Positions 55,084 through 63,832 of a DNA stretch of 64,000 nt are shown here, piece by piece (positions within the stretch are counted from its first letter, which is position 1; each line of letters begins with the position of its first letter). The stretch is from an uncultured Eubacterium sp. Its GTDB lineage: Bacteria > Bacillota > Clostridia > Lachnospirales > Lachnospiraceae. The position numbers and the translations under genes are program-made. The stretch spans positions 1 to 64,000 of the forward strand of contig CAMUML010000014.1 in NCBI GenBank assembly GCA_947089855.1, read 5' to 3'. The notes under the pieces were generated by a model that made no database searches, was not told where the DNA came from, and saw only the letters and a list, made by a program, of their open reading frames with translations.

Positions 55084-56238
55084 ATGGCACGGGAGTTTAT
55101 CGTACCAGGGCAGATCATATCTGGCTCTGGGGCGCTTGAAATGGCACAGGAGTCGTTAAAGGGGCTTGGGAAAAAGGCTCTGGTTGTTACAGACCAGGTG
55201 ATGATCGACCTTGGCAATTGCGCAAAGCTGGAACAGGCATTAAAAAACGTAGGGGTAGCATATGCAATCTATTCCGAAATAACAGGTGAACCTACGGATA
55301 AGATGATTGAAAAAGGGCTGGCTGCCTATAAAGAAGAAGCATGTGATTTTCTGGTAGCATTGGGCGGCGGCAGCCCGATCGATTCGATGAAGGCAATCGG
55401 GTCCCTGGTGGAACATGGCGGCAGCATTTCGGATTATATGGGCAAAGTCATTGATGTAAAAATGCCTCCAATGGCAGCAATTCCTACGACGGCAGGGACG
55501 GGTTCCGAAGCAACCCAGTTTACGATCATTACCGATACCCAAAAAGATATAAAAATGCTTTTAAAGGGCAAAGTGCTGATGCCGTCCCTTGCGATTATCG
55601 ACCCGCAGTTTACGATGACGGCACCGCCAAAAATTACGGCCGCTACTGGGCTGGATGCATTGTGCCACGCAGTAGAGGCGTATACATCCAGAAAGGCGCA
55701 GACGTTGTCAGATACATTTGCCCTGTCCGCGGTGAAACGGATCTTTACTTACCTTCCGGTTGCTTATCAGGATGGTAAAAATGAAGAAGCAAGGGTGCAG
55801 ATGTCAGTGGCAGCACTGGAAGCCGGCATTGCATTTAACAACGCTTCGGTAACGCTGATCCACGGAATGAGCCGCCCAATTGGGGCCCTGTTCCATGTAG
55901 CACATGGGCTTTCCAATGCAATGCTGATGAAAGAATGCCTGGGTTTTGCACTGGAAGGTGCATATGGGCGTTTTGCGGCATTGGGCAGGGCCATTGGGGC
56001 AGCTGGCAGCCAGGATGCTGATAAAGAGGCGGCGGAGAAGTTCCTGGACAAAATCGCACAGCTGGTAGATCAGCTGGATACGCCAACTTTGGAGCAGTTT
56101 GGCATTGACCGCGGGAAATTTATGGAAGTAGTGGATAAAATGGCGCACGATGCGATGGAAAGCGGCAGCCCGCAGAATACAATGCGTGATATTACCAAGG
56201 AAGATATTGTGCAGATGTACCACAATCTGTGGAATTAA
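55084..56238 (+). CDS. Iron-containing alcohol dehydrogenase embedded in the inositol operon
   Basis: 384 aa of the group III (Fe-ADH) family: NAD-binding GGGSPIDSMKAIG, PTTAGTGSEATQF, and the metal-ligand stretch GLDALCHAVEAYTS...HGMSRPIGALFHVAHG with Asp and His ligands. Although not part of classical iol operons, it lies between iolB and iolJ in the same orientation with an AAGGAGGG site. This operon lacks iolA (methylmalonate-semialdehyde dehydrogenase), so a likely role is reduction of the malonate semialdehyde released by IolJ to 3-hydroxypropionate, or balancing the NADH made by IolG. The substrate is inferred from context only. Confidence 0.88.
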   Translation: MAREFIVPGQIISGSGALEMAQESLKGLGKKALVVTDQVMIDLGNCAKLEQALKNVGVAYAIYSEITGEPTDKMIEKGLAAYKEEACDFLVALGGGSPIDSMKAIGSLVEHGGSISDYMGKVIDVKMPPMAAIPTTAGTGSEATQFTIITDTQKDIKMLLKGKVLMPSLAIIDPQFTMTAPPKITAATGLDALCHAVEAYTSRKAQTLSDTFALSAVKRIFTYLPVAYQDGKNEEARVQMSVAALEAGIAFNNASVTLIHGMSRPIGALFHVAHGLSNAMLMKECLGFALEGAYGRFAALGRAIGAAGSQDADKEAAEKFLDKIAQLVDQLDTPTLEQFGIDRGKFMEVVDKMAHDAMESGSPQNTMRDITKEDIVQMYHNLWN

Positions 56239-56267
56239 ATCCAGATAAAATTTGCAGGAGGTAGCTT

Positions 56268-57110
56268 ATGTTAAAAACAATGAAGGAGCTGCTTGCAGGG
56301 GCACAGGGCAAAAGCCGCGGGATCGGCGCATTTAGCGTCGGAAATATGGAAATGGTAAAAGGCGCAGTGCAGGCAGCAGAAGAACTGCAAACGCCGATTA
56401 TCCTTCAGATCGCGGAAGTGCGGCTGAAACATTCCCCGTTAGACCTTATGGGGCCTATGATGGTACAGGCAGCGAAAGCAGCCAGCGTAGACATTGCCGT
56501 CCATTTAGACCACGGCCTGACGCTGGATGTTGTAAAAAAGGCATTAGGCCTTGGGTTTACGTCGGTGATGTACGACAGTTCTACTTATCCGTTTGAAGAA
56601 AATATTGCACGTACAAAAGAAGTTGTATCGATTGCAAAAGATTTTGGCGCAACGGTAGAAGCAGAGCTTGGGTTAGTCGGCGGCAGCGAAGACGGCAGCA
56701 GCGACCACGGTGTGCGCTGCACCAACCCGGACGATGCGCAGGCCTTCTGCGCGCAGACCGGAATCGACGCGCTTGCAGTTGCGATCGGAAATGCACACGG
56801 CAATTATCCGGTAGCGCCAAAGCTGGCTTTTGATGTACTAGAACAAATCCAGCAAAAAACCAATATCCCGCTTGTGCTTCATGGCGGCAGCGGGATTACC
56901 GACGAAGATTTCCGGCGCGCGATTTCACTTGGCATTGTAAAGGTAAATATTGCTACCGCAAGCTTTAACAGCCTGACCAGGAAAGTGGAAGCTTATATCG
57001 CAAAAGAAGGGGCCCATAATTACTTTGACCTAAATACGGCAATGGTGCAGGGTGTATATGAAAATGTAAAGCACCATATAGAAGTATTTAACTGCGAAAA
57101 GCCGCTATAA
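56268..57110 (+). CDS. iolJ: Class II aldolase, probable 6-phospho-5-dehydro-2-deoxy-D-gluconate aldolase
   Basis: 280-aa zinc-dependent aldolase of the fructose-bisphosphate family: zinc and active-site motifs VHLDHGLTLDVVKKAL, YDSSTYPFEENI, AELGLVGGSEDG, IGNAHGNYP and LHGGSGITDEDF. By position in the inositol operon it should split the IolC product into dihydroxyacetone phosphate and malonate semialdehyde. Sequence alone cannot separate it from fructose- or tagatose-bisphosphate aldolases. GGAGG lies seven bases before the ATG, 29 bases after the alcohol dehydrogenase. Confidence 0.88.
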   Translation: MLKTMKELLAGAQGKSRGIGAFSVGNMEMVKGAVQAAEELQTPIILQIAEVRLKHSPLDLMGPMMVQAAKAASVDIAVHLDHGLTLDVVKKALGLGFTSVMYDSSTYPFEENIARTKEVVSIAKDFGATVEAELGLVGGSEDGSSDHGVRCTNPDDAQAFCAQTGIDALAVAIGNAHGNYPVAPKLAFDVLEQIQQKTNIPLVLHGGSGITDEDFRRAISLGIVKVNIATASFNSLTRKVEAYIAKEGAHNYFDLNTAMVQGVYENVKHHIEVFNCEKPL

Positions 57111-57225
57111 AGAAGGCTGCAGCTAATGAAAGACGATAGATTTTGTAAATTTTACATTTAAAATTTATATGGAAACGGCAATAATTCAATAGAAAACGGT
57201 GGACAAACAACAAGGAGGAAACACA

Positions 57226-58122
57226 ATGTTTGACAAAAGCAAGGTAAAATTAGGGATCGCTCCAATTGTATGGACAAATGACGATATGCCAGATTTGGGC
57301 AAGGAAAATACCTTTGAACAGTGCATCAGCGAAATGGCATTGGCAGGGTTTACAGGCTCTGAAGTAGGCAACAAGTATCCAAAAGATACAAGCGTACTGA
57401 AAAAAGCGCTGGAATTAAGGGGGATGGAAATCTGCAACCAGTGGTTTTCCTGCTTCCTGATCACAAAGCCGTTTGAAGAAGTAGAAAAAGAATTCCGAAG
57501 CCAGCTGTCATTTTTAAAGGAAATGGGCGCAAAGGTAATTGGGGCTTCCGAACAGAGCCACAGCGTACAGGGGCAGGATATACCGGTATTCGGACATAAA
57601 TATGTGATGAATGACGAAGAATGGAAGACCTTTTGCGAAGGCATGAACCGCCTTGGCAAGATCGCAAAAGATGAATACGGCATTAGCCTGACTTTCCACC
57701 ACCATATGGGTACGGTTGTACAGGATGCGGATGAAGTAGAACGGATGATGGCAAATACCGATCCGGAATATGTCAGCCTGCTATTTGATACCGGACATTT
57801 TGCATACTGCGGCGCAGACCCGTTGGAAATGGTGAAAAAATATATAAACAGGATTAAACATGTACACTTAAAAGACATCCGCAAAGATCTGGTGGAAAAA
57901 GTAAAAGCAGAGAACTTAAGTTTCTTAGCAGGGGTAAGGTTGGGTACCTTTACTGTGCCGGGGGATGGCTGCATTGACTTTGAACCGATTTTCCAGGTAC
58001 TTGCTGACAACCATTATGAAGGTTATATGCTGGTAGAAGCGGAGCAGGATCCAGCTAAGGCAAATCCGTTTGAATATGCGCTGAAAGCAAGGAAATTTAT
58101 CAAAGAAAAAGCAGGCCTGTAA
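57226..58122 (+). CDS. iolE: myo-inosose-2 dehydratase
   Basis: 298-aa TIM-barrel protein of the sugar isomerase/endonuclease-IV type. Family features: VKLGIAPIVWTNDDMPDLG, GFTGSEVGNKYP, LTFHHHMGTVVQ, LLFDTGHFAYCGADP and VHLKDIR, with His/Glu/Asp metal ligands (final EAEQDP). It dehydrates 2-keto-myo-inositol to the trione substrate of IolD. ATG 57226 was chosen over an ATG nine codons upstream because AAGGAGG lies eight bases before it. Confidence 0.95.
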   Translation: MFDKSKVKLGIAPIVWTNDDMPDLGKENTFEQCISEMALAGFTGSEVGNKYPKDTSVLKKALELRGMEICNQWFSCFLITKPFEEVEKEFRSQLSFLKEMGAKVIGASEQSHSVQGQDIPVFGHKYVMNDEEWKTFCEGMNRLGKIAKDEYGISLTFHHHMGTVVQDADEVERMMANTDPEYVSLLFDTGHFAYCGADPLEMVKKYINRIKHVHLKDIRKDLVEKVKAENLSFLAGVRLGTFTVPGDGCIDFEPIFQVLADNHYEGYMLVEAEQDPAKANPFEYALKARKFIKEKAGL

Positions 58123-58179
58123 GAAGCTGGAACAGCTCTCTATATATAAAACGGGAAAAATGAAAGGAGAACAAAAATT

Positions 58180-59193
58180 ATGATTACAGTAGGGATCATC
58201 GGTGCAGGCAGAATTGGGCGTGTACATGTAGAAAGTATCTGCACACAGGTGCCGGATGCAAAGATTAAAATGCTCGCAGACCCATTTATGAACGCGGATA
58301 CTGAAAAATGGGCAAAAGATATGGGCGTAGCAGCTACCACAAAAGATTACAAAGATATTATCAATGACCCGGAAATCGATGCAGTATTGATCTGCTCTTC
58401 TACCGATACGCATTCCCCGATTTCCGTAGAAGCGATCAAGGCTGGAAAACATGTATTCTGCGAAAAACCGATCGACCATGATGTTGCAAAGATCCAGGAA
58501 GTAATTGATGCGTTAAAAGAAAACAAAGTAAAATACCAAGTAGGCTTCAACCGCCGGTTTGACCATAACTTTGAAGCAGTAAGGGATGCCGTAGCGGCCG
58601 GAAAGATCGGCGATACGCACATCATCAAAGTAACTTCCAGGGATCCGGAACCGCCTTCCGCAGAATATGTAAAAGTATCCGGCGGCATGTTCCTGGATAT
58701 GACGATCCATGATTTTGACATGGTACGCTTCTTGGCAGGCTGTGACGCAGAAGAAGTATATGTACAGGCAGCTGTACTGGTAGATCCAGCCATCGGTGAA
58801 GCAGGCGATGTGGATACCGCTGTTATCACATTGAAAATGAAAAACGGTTCCATCGCAGTGATTGACAATTCCAGAAAGGCAGTATACGGATATGACCAGC
58901 GCGTAGAAGTATTTGGATCCAAAGGTATGGTAGCCGCAGAAAACGACAGTGCATCTACTGCAGTGATCAGCAACGCAGATGGCGTAACAGGTGAAAAACC
59001 GCTACATTTCTTCTTAGAGCGCTATATGGCTGCTTATGCTAAGGAAATTAAATGCTTTATTAAGGCAATTGTGGAAGACGCCGATACGCCATTGGGCGTT
59101 ATGGATGGATTAGAGCCGGTATTGATGGGGCTTGCAGCTAAAAAATCGATGGAAGAGCATCGTCCGGTAAAAATTTCTGAAATTACAGCATAA
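58180..59193 (+). CDS. iolG: myo-inositol 2-dehydrogenase
   Basis: 337-aa Gfo/Idh/MocA oxidoreductase. Rossmann motif GIIGAGRIGRVH at the N-terminus, catalytic CEKPIDHD (Lys), GFNRRFDHNF, and the active-site DMTIHDFDMVRFL (Asp/His). It oxidises myo-inositol to 2-keto-myo-inositol with NAD, the first step of the pathway. It is the last gene of the operon and is followed by a good terminator. AAAGGAG precedes the ATG. Confidence 0.95.
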   Translation: MITVGIIGAGRIGRVHVESICTQVPDAKIKMLADPFMNADTEKWAKDMGVAATTKDYKDIINDPEIDAVLICSSTDTHSPISVEAIKAGKHVFCEKPIDHDVAKIQEVIDALKENKVKYQVGFNRRFDHNFEAVRDAVAAGKIGDTHIIKVTSRDPEPPSAEYVKVSGGMFLDMTIHDFDMVRFLAGCDAEEVYVQAAVLVDPAIGEAGDVDTAVITLKMKNGSIAVIDNSRKAVYGYDQRVEVFGSKGMVAAENDSASTAVISNADGVTGEKPLHFFLERYMAAYAKEIKCFIKAIVEDADTPLGVMDGLEPVLMGLAAKKSMEEHRPVKISEITA

Positions 59194-59267
59194 TTTAAAA
59201 TTGGCAGATATAGCGTTGGTTTCTGCTGGTTTTTAGAAGATATAGTATAAATTTTATTTATTGTCAA

Positions 59268-59310
59268 GATACAGAAGACAGCCTTGTGAGCGGGGCTGTT
59301 TTTTGTATCG
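59268..59310 (+). terminator. Inositol operon terminator
   Basis: ACAGCC (59278-59283) pairs with GGCTGT (59294-59299), followed by TTTTT. Flanking GATAC and GTATC extend the stem. It lies 75 bases after iolG. Confidence 0.85.
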
Positions 59311-59461
59311 GTATTTTGCCTGCCCTGGCTAACGCAGCAGATAGGCGCCGCCTGCCTTGTTATATTCCTTTTTTTCAATGTAACGGGCATTTTGCTCCAT
59401 TGAACGCAATCCCATTGGTTTTCTACTTAATTCTATTACGTTTGTTTTAGTTGAAAATGCA

Positions 59462-59490
59462 TTGAAATATAAAGTGCCATGTGGTATGAT
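59462..59490 (+). promoter_or_regulatory. Promoter for the small membrane protein gene
   Basis: TTGAAA (59462-59467), exact 17-bp spacer, TATGAT (59485-59490). It implies a leader of about 165 bases before ATG 59661. In the rest of the 59310-59660 gap no gene or named RNA motif was recognised, though GTAT/ATAC hairpins occur near 59580-59600. Confidence 0.6.
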
Positions 59491-59660
59491 AAACAATAGC
59501 CATTTACATTCGGGCAATATACATTTAACATAAAAAAACACTGTATAGAAGCCGCTTTGCCGCGTTTTATTGTAGCCGGGGGTATGTAGATACATGGATG
59601 GAAGGCTTTTGGGGATGGTAAAAGTGGTACGAAAATAGAAAAGGTCAGGATAAAGAAGCA

Positions 59661-60101
59661 ATGAATGGGTTGAAACAAAAAGAAAAAGAAATCGGCTTGA
59701 TTGATTTGGACGATATAGATGATTTCGATGATACAGATGGTACAGGCACTCCCGAATCGGACAAGGCAGGTACGCAGCCAGATGCATCATTGGAAACTTC
59801 AGGAAGGAACAAAAAAAATGAGGGCATGGCGCTGGCAGGCATCCTAGCAGGCAGCCTGATCCTAATTGTTATTGGGACGATGCTGTTTAAAGTATCGTTG
59901 ATCACAACTGGATTTACAATTGTTATCGAGGCAGTAGTGGCAGCAGCTTTAAATGACTCCAAACTTTGGGTCCATATCGCGGTTATGGCAGCACAGGTGG
60001 TGCTTGGCTTTTGTTTGGGGCATGCGTTATTCCTTATTTTAGCAGCGGCTTATTATTTTGTACTTGTAGTGGCATTGAAACTGCTGGAATTGGACCTGTG
60101 A
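59661..60101 (+). CDS. Small membrane protein with acidic cytoplasmic N-terminus
   Basis: 146 aa. The first ~60 residues are hydrophilic and acidic (LIDLDDIDDFDDTDGTG). Three to four hydrophobic helices follow (AGILAGSLILIVIGTMLF, TGFTIVIEAVVAAAL, IAVMAAQVVLGFCLGHALFLILAAAYYFVLVVAL). No catalytic motif. GGATAAAGAA-type weak ribosome site. It has its own promoter. I recognise no family; a regulator or membrane scaffold role is only speculation. Confidence 0.6.
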   Translation: MNGLKQKEKEIGLIDLDDIDDFDDTDGTGTPESDKAGTQPDASLETSGRNKKNEGMALAGILAGSLILIVIGTMLFKVSLITTGFTIVIEAVVAAALNDSKLWVHIAVMAAQVVLGFCLGHALFLILAAAYYFVLVVALKLLELDL

Positions 60102-60212
60102 AAGAAATAAGGCAAAATTTTGACAGCGATGTTGGCCATTGGCTAAAAATGATAACATTGCGATGGCGGAAAGCAGGCTGTGTGTAGCAGCCTGCCATAT
60201 ACTGCAAACCAT

Positions 60213-60668
60213 TTAGTCTCCCAAAATATGTTTCAGCAAAGCCTCGCAGCCTTCTGTTATCTGGTCGTACACTTCATCAAATGCCCCAGTATACCACGGG
60301 TCTTCAATATCCCCTTGTATACCGGCAAAGCTCCGCAGCTTGGAAACTTTCCCTTGTGGGTCGCTGCCAATAATGCGGTTTAAATTGCGTACATTCATAC
60401 GGTCCATTACAATCAGGTAATCGAAATATCCGTAGTCCGCTTTGGTTACTTGCCTGGCATGATGCCCTGAGCACCCTATGCCGTGGCGGGCTAAGGTATC
60501 CCTTGCCGGCGGGTACACAGGATTCCCAATTTCTTCTGTGCTGGTCGCAGCGGAAGCAATCTCAAAATCCGAAGACAGGTGCCTGCTTTGGACTAAGTGT
60601 TTCATAATATATTCAGCCATTGGGCTGCGGCAGATGTTGCCGTGGCAGATGAAAAGTATTTTTATCAT
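60213..60668 (-). CDS. Low-molecular-weight protein-tyrosine phosphatase
   Basis: 151 aa. The phosphate-binding loop C8-H-G-N-I-C-R14-S is at the N-terminus (consensus C-x5-R-S/T), and the general acid Asp is in DIEDPWY near residue 122. Length and order are complete. Such phosphatases act on bacterial tyrosine kinases that control capsule or exopolysaccharide, or on arsenate-like substrates; here no kinase gene is adjacent. AAAGGAGG lies before the ATG. Confidence 0.93.
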   Translation of the reverse strand: MIKILFICHGNICRSPMAEYIMKHLVQSRHLSSDFEIASAATSTEEIGNPVYPPARDTLARHGIGCSGHHARQVTKADYGYFDYLIVMDRMNVRNLNRIIGSDPQGKVSKLRSFAGIQGDIEDPWYTGAFDEVYDQITEGCEALLKHILGD

Positions 60669-60818
60669 TGTGGTTTTTCCTCCTTTATTGCGGTGATTTG
60701 CTTATGTTTGCGGCGGTTTGCGCGGGTTGGTTTTTGTGGGTAGATTGTTAAAAATATCACAGATTTGGCAAAACGGGGCAGAATGCGGCGTATTGAGACC
60801 GTGAAACGTAGTCAAAAC

Positions 60819-60845
60819 GTAGTAAAAGATGGGGTGTTTTACTAC
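60819..60845. repeat. Perfect 9-bp hairpin in a gene-free gap
   Basis: GTAGTAAAA (60819-60827) pairs with TTTTACTAC (60837-60845). It is flanked by CGTAGTCAAAACGTAGT direct repeats just before it. It lies upstream of the phosphatase gene on its minus strand. It could be an operator or terminator; no other feature was found in 60669-60942. Confidence 0.5.
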
Positions 60846-60942
60846 TCTGGTATTTTAACACGAACCTATATCGCAAAACAATGTATCAGCAATTTTAATA
60901 TTATAATATTATTTTTTTAATGTCATACCCTGTTCTAATTCC

Positions 60943-61992
60943 TCACTCTACCGCCCAATCTTTATCTAAAAAGTTTGGAATTTCGTCCATTTGTATAGGC
61001 TGGTATTGTATTCCAAAAAAGTTATCCAGTCCTAAAAACCCAAGATCTGGATAACCCGTATTTTCCTGAGCAAGTTGTATCAACTTCTCATTCGACTCTA
61101 TATCCATCTGAATCGTTTTGGAAATAAAATAATTCTCTGCATATGCGAATACAATATAATTCAAAAATTGGAGAACTTTCTGTTCTGATAAACTATTTAA
61201 TTGATGTCTTAATTTTCTATATAATTTATCTCTTTTATGGCAGAATGCTAAAATCACGCTTTCTTCTTTCAAAGGCAAAATCACCAAATGCATAAATTGC
61301 ATTCTCACCGTGTTTGACATATCAAAAACATCATTGACTTCATTCCCTTCTAAATCTTTCGTCAAAGCAATAGCACTCTGAATTGCAATGGGAACTTTAT
61401 AGGGTAACACAGACCAATATAATATCTGATATCCACCCGCAATATTTTTATCAGCAATGTCCTTATGAAACTGTAGTTCTTCTATATAATCTTTGACGTC
61501 TAATTCCTTAATCCTTTCCAAATCCTCTAAATTAGCATAAGCATGAAATTCTTCTTGCAATTCACGATACAATTCTTTTTCCTGTCCTCGTTTACTTAAT
61601 TGCAATAGCATATTTTTTACTGCAATTTCCGCAAGCATTTTATCAGTAGGTATTGCTTTTAAATTCTGCTCATTCTCATAATCTTGAAAAAACGTCCCAT
61701 CACATCCATTGCATATAAAATGAAATGTACCTGAGTTATTAACCCCTTTTTCAATATCTATAACATCTATCCCCATCAGCACTGACGCATGTAATACTTT
61801 TCCATTCTCAGCAATATTCTTAAGTGACAATTGCGGAACCGAATGTGAATTACAAAAACTTGTTTGAGGCTTTCCACATAAAATACATTTATCTGGTTTT
61901 GCACTATTTCTTGCTTTTGAAAGCAAGTTATTCACTTTTTTGCGAACACCAATTATATCAGTACCTTCAGGTATATCAATTAGCTTTGGCAT
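60943..61992 (-). CDS. HNH-like zinc protein, unknown role (integrase cargo)
   Basis: 349 aa from ATG 61992 (AAAGGA eight bases upstream). The N-terminal third has a treble-clef/HNH-like pattern: C36-I-L-C39-G-K, then FCNSHSVPQ (H50), then HFICNGCDGTFFQDYEN (C94, C97). Spacing and the S-H-x-V-P piece resemble HNH-type proteins of the CxxC...SHxIP...CxxC(E/D) kind. The remainder is helical and unrecognised. It is A/T-rich compared with its neighbours and stands next to a tyrosine integrase, so it is probably accessory cargo. Nuclease or defence function is a hypothesis. Confidence 0.55.
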   Translation of the reverse strand: MPKLIDIPEGTDIIGVRKKVNNLLSKARNSAKPDKCILCGKPQTSFCNSHSVPQLSLKNIAENGKVLHASVLMGIDVIDIEKGVNNSGTFHFICNGCDGTFFQDYENEQNLKAIPTDKMLAEIAVKNMLLQLSKRGQEKELYRELQEEFHAYANLEDLERIKELDVKDYIEELQFHKDIADKNIAGGYQILYWSVLPYKVPIAIQSAIALTKDLEGNEVNDVFDMSNTVRMQFMHLVILPLKEESVILAFCHKRDKLYRKLRHQLNSLSEQKVLQFLNYIVFAYAENYFISKTIQMDIESNEKLIQLAQENTGYPDLGFLGLDNFFGIQYQPIQMDEIPNFLDKDWAVE

Positions 61993-62090
61993 ATAAAATG
62001 TCCTTTCACTATTTTTCACAAATCTTCCTAAGTATTCATTATAAAGCGTCTAGCTAATATACACAATATATTTCTTTAAAATAGTTCAGC

Positions 62091-62118
62091 AAAAAACGCC
62101 CCGCCGAAGCAGAGCGCC
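62091..62118 (-). terminator. Integrase terminator
   Basis: On the minus strand GGCGCTCTGC, tetraloop TTCG, GCGGGGCG (stem with two G-U pairs), then TTTTTT. It starts 16 bases after the integrase stop. Confidence 0.85.
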
Positions 62119-62133
62119 TTATCGTTTTCTTAC

Positions 62134-63411
62134 TCAAATCGCCCGGAACATCTTCTGCGACACCGGCTGTTCCTCTTTCGCCTTTTCCAGTTCCTTTCTG
62201 GCATCCGCCAGCTCCTCCATACGTTTCAGCTCGTCCGTTGCATCCTCCAGCCCCAAATGTGTGTATGTATTCAGCGTCACCCCGATGTCGCTGTGCCCCA
62301 TCAGGTACTGCAGCGTCTTCGGGTTCATGCCGGATTTCGCCATGTTGCTGCAGTAGGTGTGGCGGCAGACATGCGGCGTGATGTTCGGCATCTGCACCCG
62401 GTAGATGTCGTTGTACCTCTTTACCATGTGATTGAACCGGTGCTCCCAGTGCATCGCCACAAGGGGATTGCAGTCATTATCCACAAAAAGGAATCCGGTG
62501 TATCCGCCTATCACTTTCTCATACCTGGGCGGCTCCCTGTCTTCAATGATGCCCTGGAAGCACCGCGCCACGTCATCCGTCATTGGTATTTTCCGTGTGC
62601 CCGCGTTAGTCTTGGTTGATTCCACAATCAGCCTCATATCGGAAGTCCTCTGGAGCTGGTGGTCTATGTTCAGCACCTTATTCTCAAGGTCAATGTCCCG
62701 CAGCGTCAGCCCGCAGAATTCCGATATGCGCAGGCCGGTATGGAAAAGTATGTACACCACTTCATAATATTTGCAGTAAACATTGTCATCATGCACAAAT
62801 TTCAAAAACTTCCGCATCTGCTCCTTTGTAATGGCCTCCCGCGTCACGCTGTCGTTTACCACCACCGTTGCCAGCTCAAAGCCGAACGGGTTCTTGTGCA
62901 GCACGTCATCGTCAACCGCCATCTGGAAAGCCGGGCGCAGGACGCCCCGCACGGCCTTGATGCTGCTGTGCCGCTTCCCGTCGCCCTGCAGTTTTATGAG
63001 AAACAGTTTTGCGTCTGATGTCTTTACCTGTGAGATGCGTTTTTCGCTGAATGCCTCTTTCCGGAGCAGATTCTGCACAAAATTGTAGTTGGCGAGCGTG
63101 TTCGGCTTTACCCCTGTTTTGGTTGCAAGGTACCGCTCCACAAGCTCTGCAACCGTTATATTCTTCCCGACCGGGTCGGACAGCGTGTCAAGGTCATACC
63201 CGATCTGCTTTTCCAGCTCCCGCAGCGACAGGCAGGGCTTTTTTCCTGCGGGCAGCTTATCGGTCGGCTCAAGCCTCCAGCTGTAGACGAAATGCGGCTT
63301 CCCGTTTATGTGGTACTTGAACTGGTACTTCCCGTCCGCCCGGACGGACTCCCCGCGGCGCAGGACGCGGTGCTTCGCGTCACGCCTCGCCTTTGTTTTT
63401 CCTGCTGCCAT
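62134..63411 (-). CDS. Tyrosine site-specific integrase (Tn916 type)
   Basis: 425 aa from ATG 63411 (AAGGGAGG upstream; an earlier in-frame ATG gives an untypical 16-residue extension). The N-terminal arm-binding domain (RRGESVRADGKYQFKYHINGKPHFVYSW) resembles Tn916 Int. The core-binding domain follows, then the catalytic R in HTGLRISEFCGL, H-x-x-R in HVCRHTYC, H in MGHSDIG and the nucleophile Tyr in TLNTYTHL. It integrates or excises the local element. Its start overlaps the end of the excisionase-containing gene by about 30 bases. Confidence 0.92.
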   Translation of the reverse strand: MAAGKTKARRDAKHRVLRRGESVRADGKYQFKYHINGKPHFVYSWRLEPTDKLPAGKKPCLSLRELEKQIGYDLDTLSDPVGKNITVAELVERYLATKTGVKPNTLANYNFVQNLLRKEAFSEKRISQVKTSDAKLFLIKLQGDGKRHSSIKAVRGVLRPAFQMAVDDDVLHKNPFGFELATVVVNDSVTREAITKEQMRKFLKFVHDDNVYCKYYEVVYILFHTGLRISEFCGLTLRDIDLENKVLNIDHQLQRTSDMRLIVESTKTNAGTRKIPMTDDVARCFQGIIEDREPPRYEKVIGGYTGFLFVDNDCNPLVAMHWEHRFNHMVKRYNDIYRVQMPNITPHVCRHTYCSNMAKSGMNPKTLQYLMGHSDIGVTLNTYTHLGLEDATDELKRMEELADARKELEKAKEEQPVSQKMFRAI

Positions 63412-63832
63412 TTTTAAGCGCCTCCCTTTCTTCCGGATTCCCATCCAGGTATTTTTCAAACTCTTTCCTGATGACCAGCCTGTGGCTGCCGTAAAGCGCC
63501 GTAAAGCCGTTTTTCTTCTTTTCCTTTAACAGCCTGTAAAACTTCCTCCTGCTGAGTCCGTACAGTTCAATGGTCTCTTCCGGATTTAAAAAGTCTTTTT
63601 CTGATAATTCCTCCATCTCCTCATCGTAGAAGGAAAGCCCATCCGTGGGGTCTGACGTTTCCATGCTGAGGGACAGCTTCAGCTTGTGTTCGCACAGGCT
63701 GTGGGCATCGGTGCCCTGCTGTGCGTATTCGCTGCCTGTATCCTCATAGTTCTCACAAAGCCTCGCAGACGGCGGGCAGGCAAGCCACCGGTGGCTGGAG
63801 GATGCTGATAATAAAGCGTGTTTCCCTATCAC
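63380..63832 (-). CDS. DUF2800 N-terminus fused in frame to a Tn916-type excisionase
   Basis: 150 aa. Residues 1-75 (IGKHALLSASSSHRWLACPPS...QGTDAHSLCEHKL...SFYDEEMEE) match the beginning of DUF2800 phage/ICE nucleases (normally about 350-400 aa). Residues 77-140 (DFLNPEETIELYGLSRRKFYRLLKEKK...LYGSHRLVIRKEFEKYLD) are a complete excisionase-type winged helix like Tn916 Xis. The start is GTG at 63832, which overlaps the stop of the upstream gene. The nuclease core of DUF2800 is gone, so the protein likely works, if at all, as an excisionase expressed from the phage/ICE operon. Confidence 0.8.
   Translation of the reverse strand: MIGKHALLSASSSHRWLACPPSARLCENYEDTGSEYAQQGTDAHSLCEHKLKLSLSMETSDPTDGLSFYDEEMEELSEKDFLNPEETIELYGLSRRKFYRLLKEKKKNGFTALYGSHRLVIRKEFEKYLDGNPEEREALKNGSRKNKGEA

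Noticed and set aside
59329-59790. Minus-strand 153-codon frame in the gap after the inositol operon
   Set aside because: No ribosome site or domain, and it overlaps a promoter and the start of a better-supported plus-strand gene.
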